In this document: positions 5,096-6,437 of the stretch, one piece after another | How the letters are laid out: each line of letters begins with the position of its first letter | How positions within the stretch are numbered: position 1 is the first letter of the stretch | Assembly (NCBI GenBank): GCA_017958705.1 | Contig: JAGDCE010000132.1 | Span: 1 to 6,437, forward strand | Direction: 5' to 3' | Length of the DNA: 6,437 bases | From: Clostridia bacterium | GTDB lineage: Bacteria > Bacillota > Clostridia > Oscillospirales > CAG-272 | Notes under the pieces: model-generated | Told to the model about the DNA's origin: nothing | The model's input: the letters and a program-made list of their open reading frames with translations, nothing else | Databases searched by the model: none | Made by a program: the position numbers and the translations under genes

Positions 5096-6427
5096 ATGTT
5101 AAAAAGGATTCTGTCCATGGCGCTGGTTTTTGTACTGCTTCTTTCATGTTTGCCCGTGTTTGCTTCGGCTGAAGCCGGAGATCTGCCTTTCGATCTCGTC
5201 GCTCCGGCTTACATTGCGGCAGTGCATGGGGAAGTCGGAGACTCGCCGACAACGACCGCTTTCTCGTACAGTCTGAGCAACGAGATGACGGAGTTTTTCA
5301 AAGATATGGAAAACGCTCATCTGGACGGTACCATCGAGCAGTTTATGGAAAACACGGGCTGCGACGATATATGGATGAGCGTTCAGATTGACTGGGCGCT
5401 CGACGACGTAAATGACAGTGTTTCCGGATGGCATTACACGGAATATTGGGACGGAGACGAATATTTCGGTCTCGGCCACGACAGCGAGGGCAACGCGCGC
5501 TGGAGCGAGTGGGATATAGTTGACGGCGGTCTTGACAACGCGACGGAGACCGTCCAGAATATGTGGATCACCCGCGGCGTACCGAACGACGAACGCTGGA
5601 ACGGCAATCCCGAGACGCATACCCCGGGCGTAAAGGATCAGCTGAGGCCGGAGCAGTACACTTATGACGAAGAAGCGGAAGAACTTCGTATCGACTATAC
5701 GGAGCACACTATGTATTTCCGCGCTAGATTCGTGGTCACGGTCAGAAAAGAAGGCGAACCGGACAGGTATTACTTCTCCGATTGGTCTGAAACGACCAGC
5801 GTCGGCAAGGACTCCGAAAAGCTCGGGCCGCTGACGAAAGCCGATCTTGACGCGCCCGTCATCACCGGCCTGCGCATGACTGACAAAGAGTTCAACGGAA
5901 ATCCGATCGTCGCGTTTACTCTAACCGTTCCCGAAAAACTCGCGGAGAACGCTACAAAGGTCGAGGCTGACGGCGGCGGGATCGTTATAGAGGTCTGGGC
6001 ACGGGTCAAGGGCGATGAGGAATTCACGGAGCTTCAGGGCGACTGGATCATAAAAGCGGGAGAGATGGAATCCGCGCTGTTCAATCTGGCAAACGAAGAG
6101 CGCCAGACCGTTCCGAAGGATTCCGTAATAGAGCTGCGATGCCGCTACAGATACGACCACACGAAATATCTTGACGATTTTATATATTCCGACTGGTCAA
6201 AGACGATATCATTCGGTACTGATGACATAAACTATCATACCAGTCCCGGCGGAGACGGAACGGAGACTCCGGACGATCCTGCGGGGAAGACCTGCCCGAT
6301 ATGTCACTTCTGCCCGCAGCCACTCGGCCTGTGCATCTTCATCTGGCTGCTCATTATACTTGTAGTTATTATCATTGTCGTGGTTATCATCGTTGTATCA
6401 AAGAAAAAGAAAAAGACCGATAAATGA
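5096..6427 (+). CDS. Membrane-anchored surface protein with SDWS-ending repeats and Cys cluster, function unknown
   Basis: I do not recognise this gene. From ATG 5096 it encodes 443 residues. Residues 1-25 are a Sec signal peptide (KR, hydrophobic core, likely cleavage after ASA). The exported part is acidic. Two beta-rich segments, roughly 32-240 and 252-376, each end in similar strands, YYFSDWSETTSVG (225-237) and FIYSDWSKTISFG (362-374), and probably contain fibronectin-III/Ig-like folds. A WSEW also occurs at 136-139. A flexible Gly/Pro/Asp/Thr linker (383-398) leads to Cys400, 403, 406 and 413 (CX2CX2CX6C), then one transmembrane helix (414-434) and the tail SKKKKKTDK. The topology is thus outside-in with a C-terminal anchor; no LPXTG motif is seen. 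The Cys cluster could bind metal or a lipid, or be part of the anchor. It is transcribed away from the redox operon from its own promoter, so no shared function is implied. Confidence 0.85.
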   Translation: MLKRILSMALVFVLLLSCLPVFASAEAGDLPFDLVAPAYIAAVHGEVGDSPTTTAFSYSLSNEMTEFFKDMENAHLDGTIEQFMENTGCDDIWMSVQIDWALDDVNDSVSGWHYTEYWDGDEYFGLGHDSEGNARWSEWDIVDGGLDNATETVQNMWITRGVPNDERWNGNPETHTPGVKDQLRPEQYTYDEEAEELRIDYTEHTMYFRARFVVTVRKEGEPDRYYFSDWSETTSVGKDSEKLGPLTKADLDAPVITGLRMTDKEFNGNPIVAFTLTVPEKLAENATKVEADGGGIVIEVWARVKGDEEFTELQGDWIIKAGEMESALFNLANEERQTVPKDSVIELRCRYRYDHTKYLDDFIYSDWSKTISFGTDDINYHTSPGGDGTETPDDPAGKTCPICHFCPQPLGLCIFIWLLIILVVIIIVVVIIVVSKKKKKTDK

Positions 6428-6437
6428 TCATAGTTGA

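Noticed and set aside
5144..5707. Minus-strand open frame inside the surface-protein gene
   Set aside because: No promoter, ribosome binding site or domain; the plus-strand frame has a signal peptide and coherent architecture.
1..6437. CRISPR array, tRNA or insertion sequence
   Set aside because: No regularly spaced direct repeats of suitable length, no cloverleaf and no transposase-like coding were seen.

Overview
The window looks like chromosomal DNA of an anaerobic Gram-positive bacterium of the class Clostridia, perhaps a gut Oscillospiraceae-type lineage. The reasons are strong GGAGG ribosome binding sites, consensus sigma-A promoters, short flavodoxins and an iron-sulfur aldo/keto reductase of a type common in Clostridia, a lipoprotein signal, and a surface protein with a lysine-ended C-terminal membrane anchor. 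Base composition is about balanced and even across the genes, and no mobile element is seen. The taxon is an inference; no rRNA or marker gene is present.

Bases 142-4799 hold one tightly packed six-gene operon on the minus strand. In transcription order it is: a TetR-family repressor (4799-4191), a classical NADPH-type aldo/keto reductase (4176-3277, GTG start), a cytosolic short flavodoxin (3265-2795), an aldo/keto-reductase-like protein with two C-terminal [4Fe-4S] motifs (2778-1687), a flavodoxin exported as a lipoprotein (1660-953), and a DUF4405-type membrane protein predicted to be a di-haem cytochrome b (951-142). Gaps are 14, 11, 16, 26 and 1 nt. A perfect TTGACA-N17-TATAAT promoter (4879-4851) drives it. 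Two copies of the palindrome TGACAC-N-GTGTCA, one on the -35 box and one at the start of the transcript, make autorepression by TetR very likely. A hairpin with a T-run at 85-62 ends the operon.

Together the genes look like an inducible redox module. Cytosolic parts (aldo/keto reductase, Fe-S protein, flavodoxin) are co-expressed with an outward-facing flavodoxin lipoprotein and a membrane cytochrome that could pass electrons across the membrane. The inducer and the electron donor and acceptor cannot be read from the sequence.

Bases 4800-5095 are a divergent intergenic region. It holds the TetR promoter and operators and, facing right, a TTGACA-N17-TATAAA promoter for the last gene. Three copies of the heptamer AAACGCC lie about 50 bp apart around this second promoter. 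The last gene (5096-6427, plus strand) is complete. It encodes an unrecognised, signal-peptide-bearing surface protein with two beta-rich segments each ending in an SDWS motif, a Gly/Pro/Asp linker, a CX2CX2CX6C cluster and a C-terminal transmembrane helix with a poly-lysine tail.
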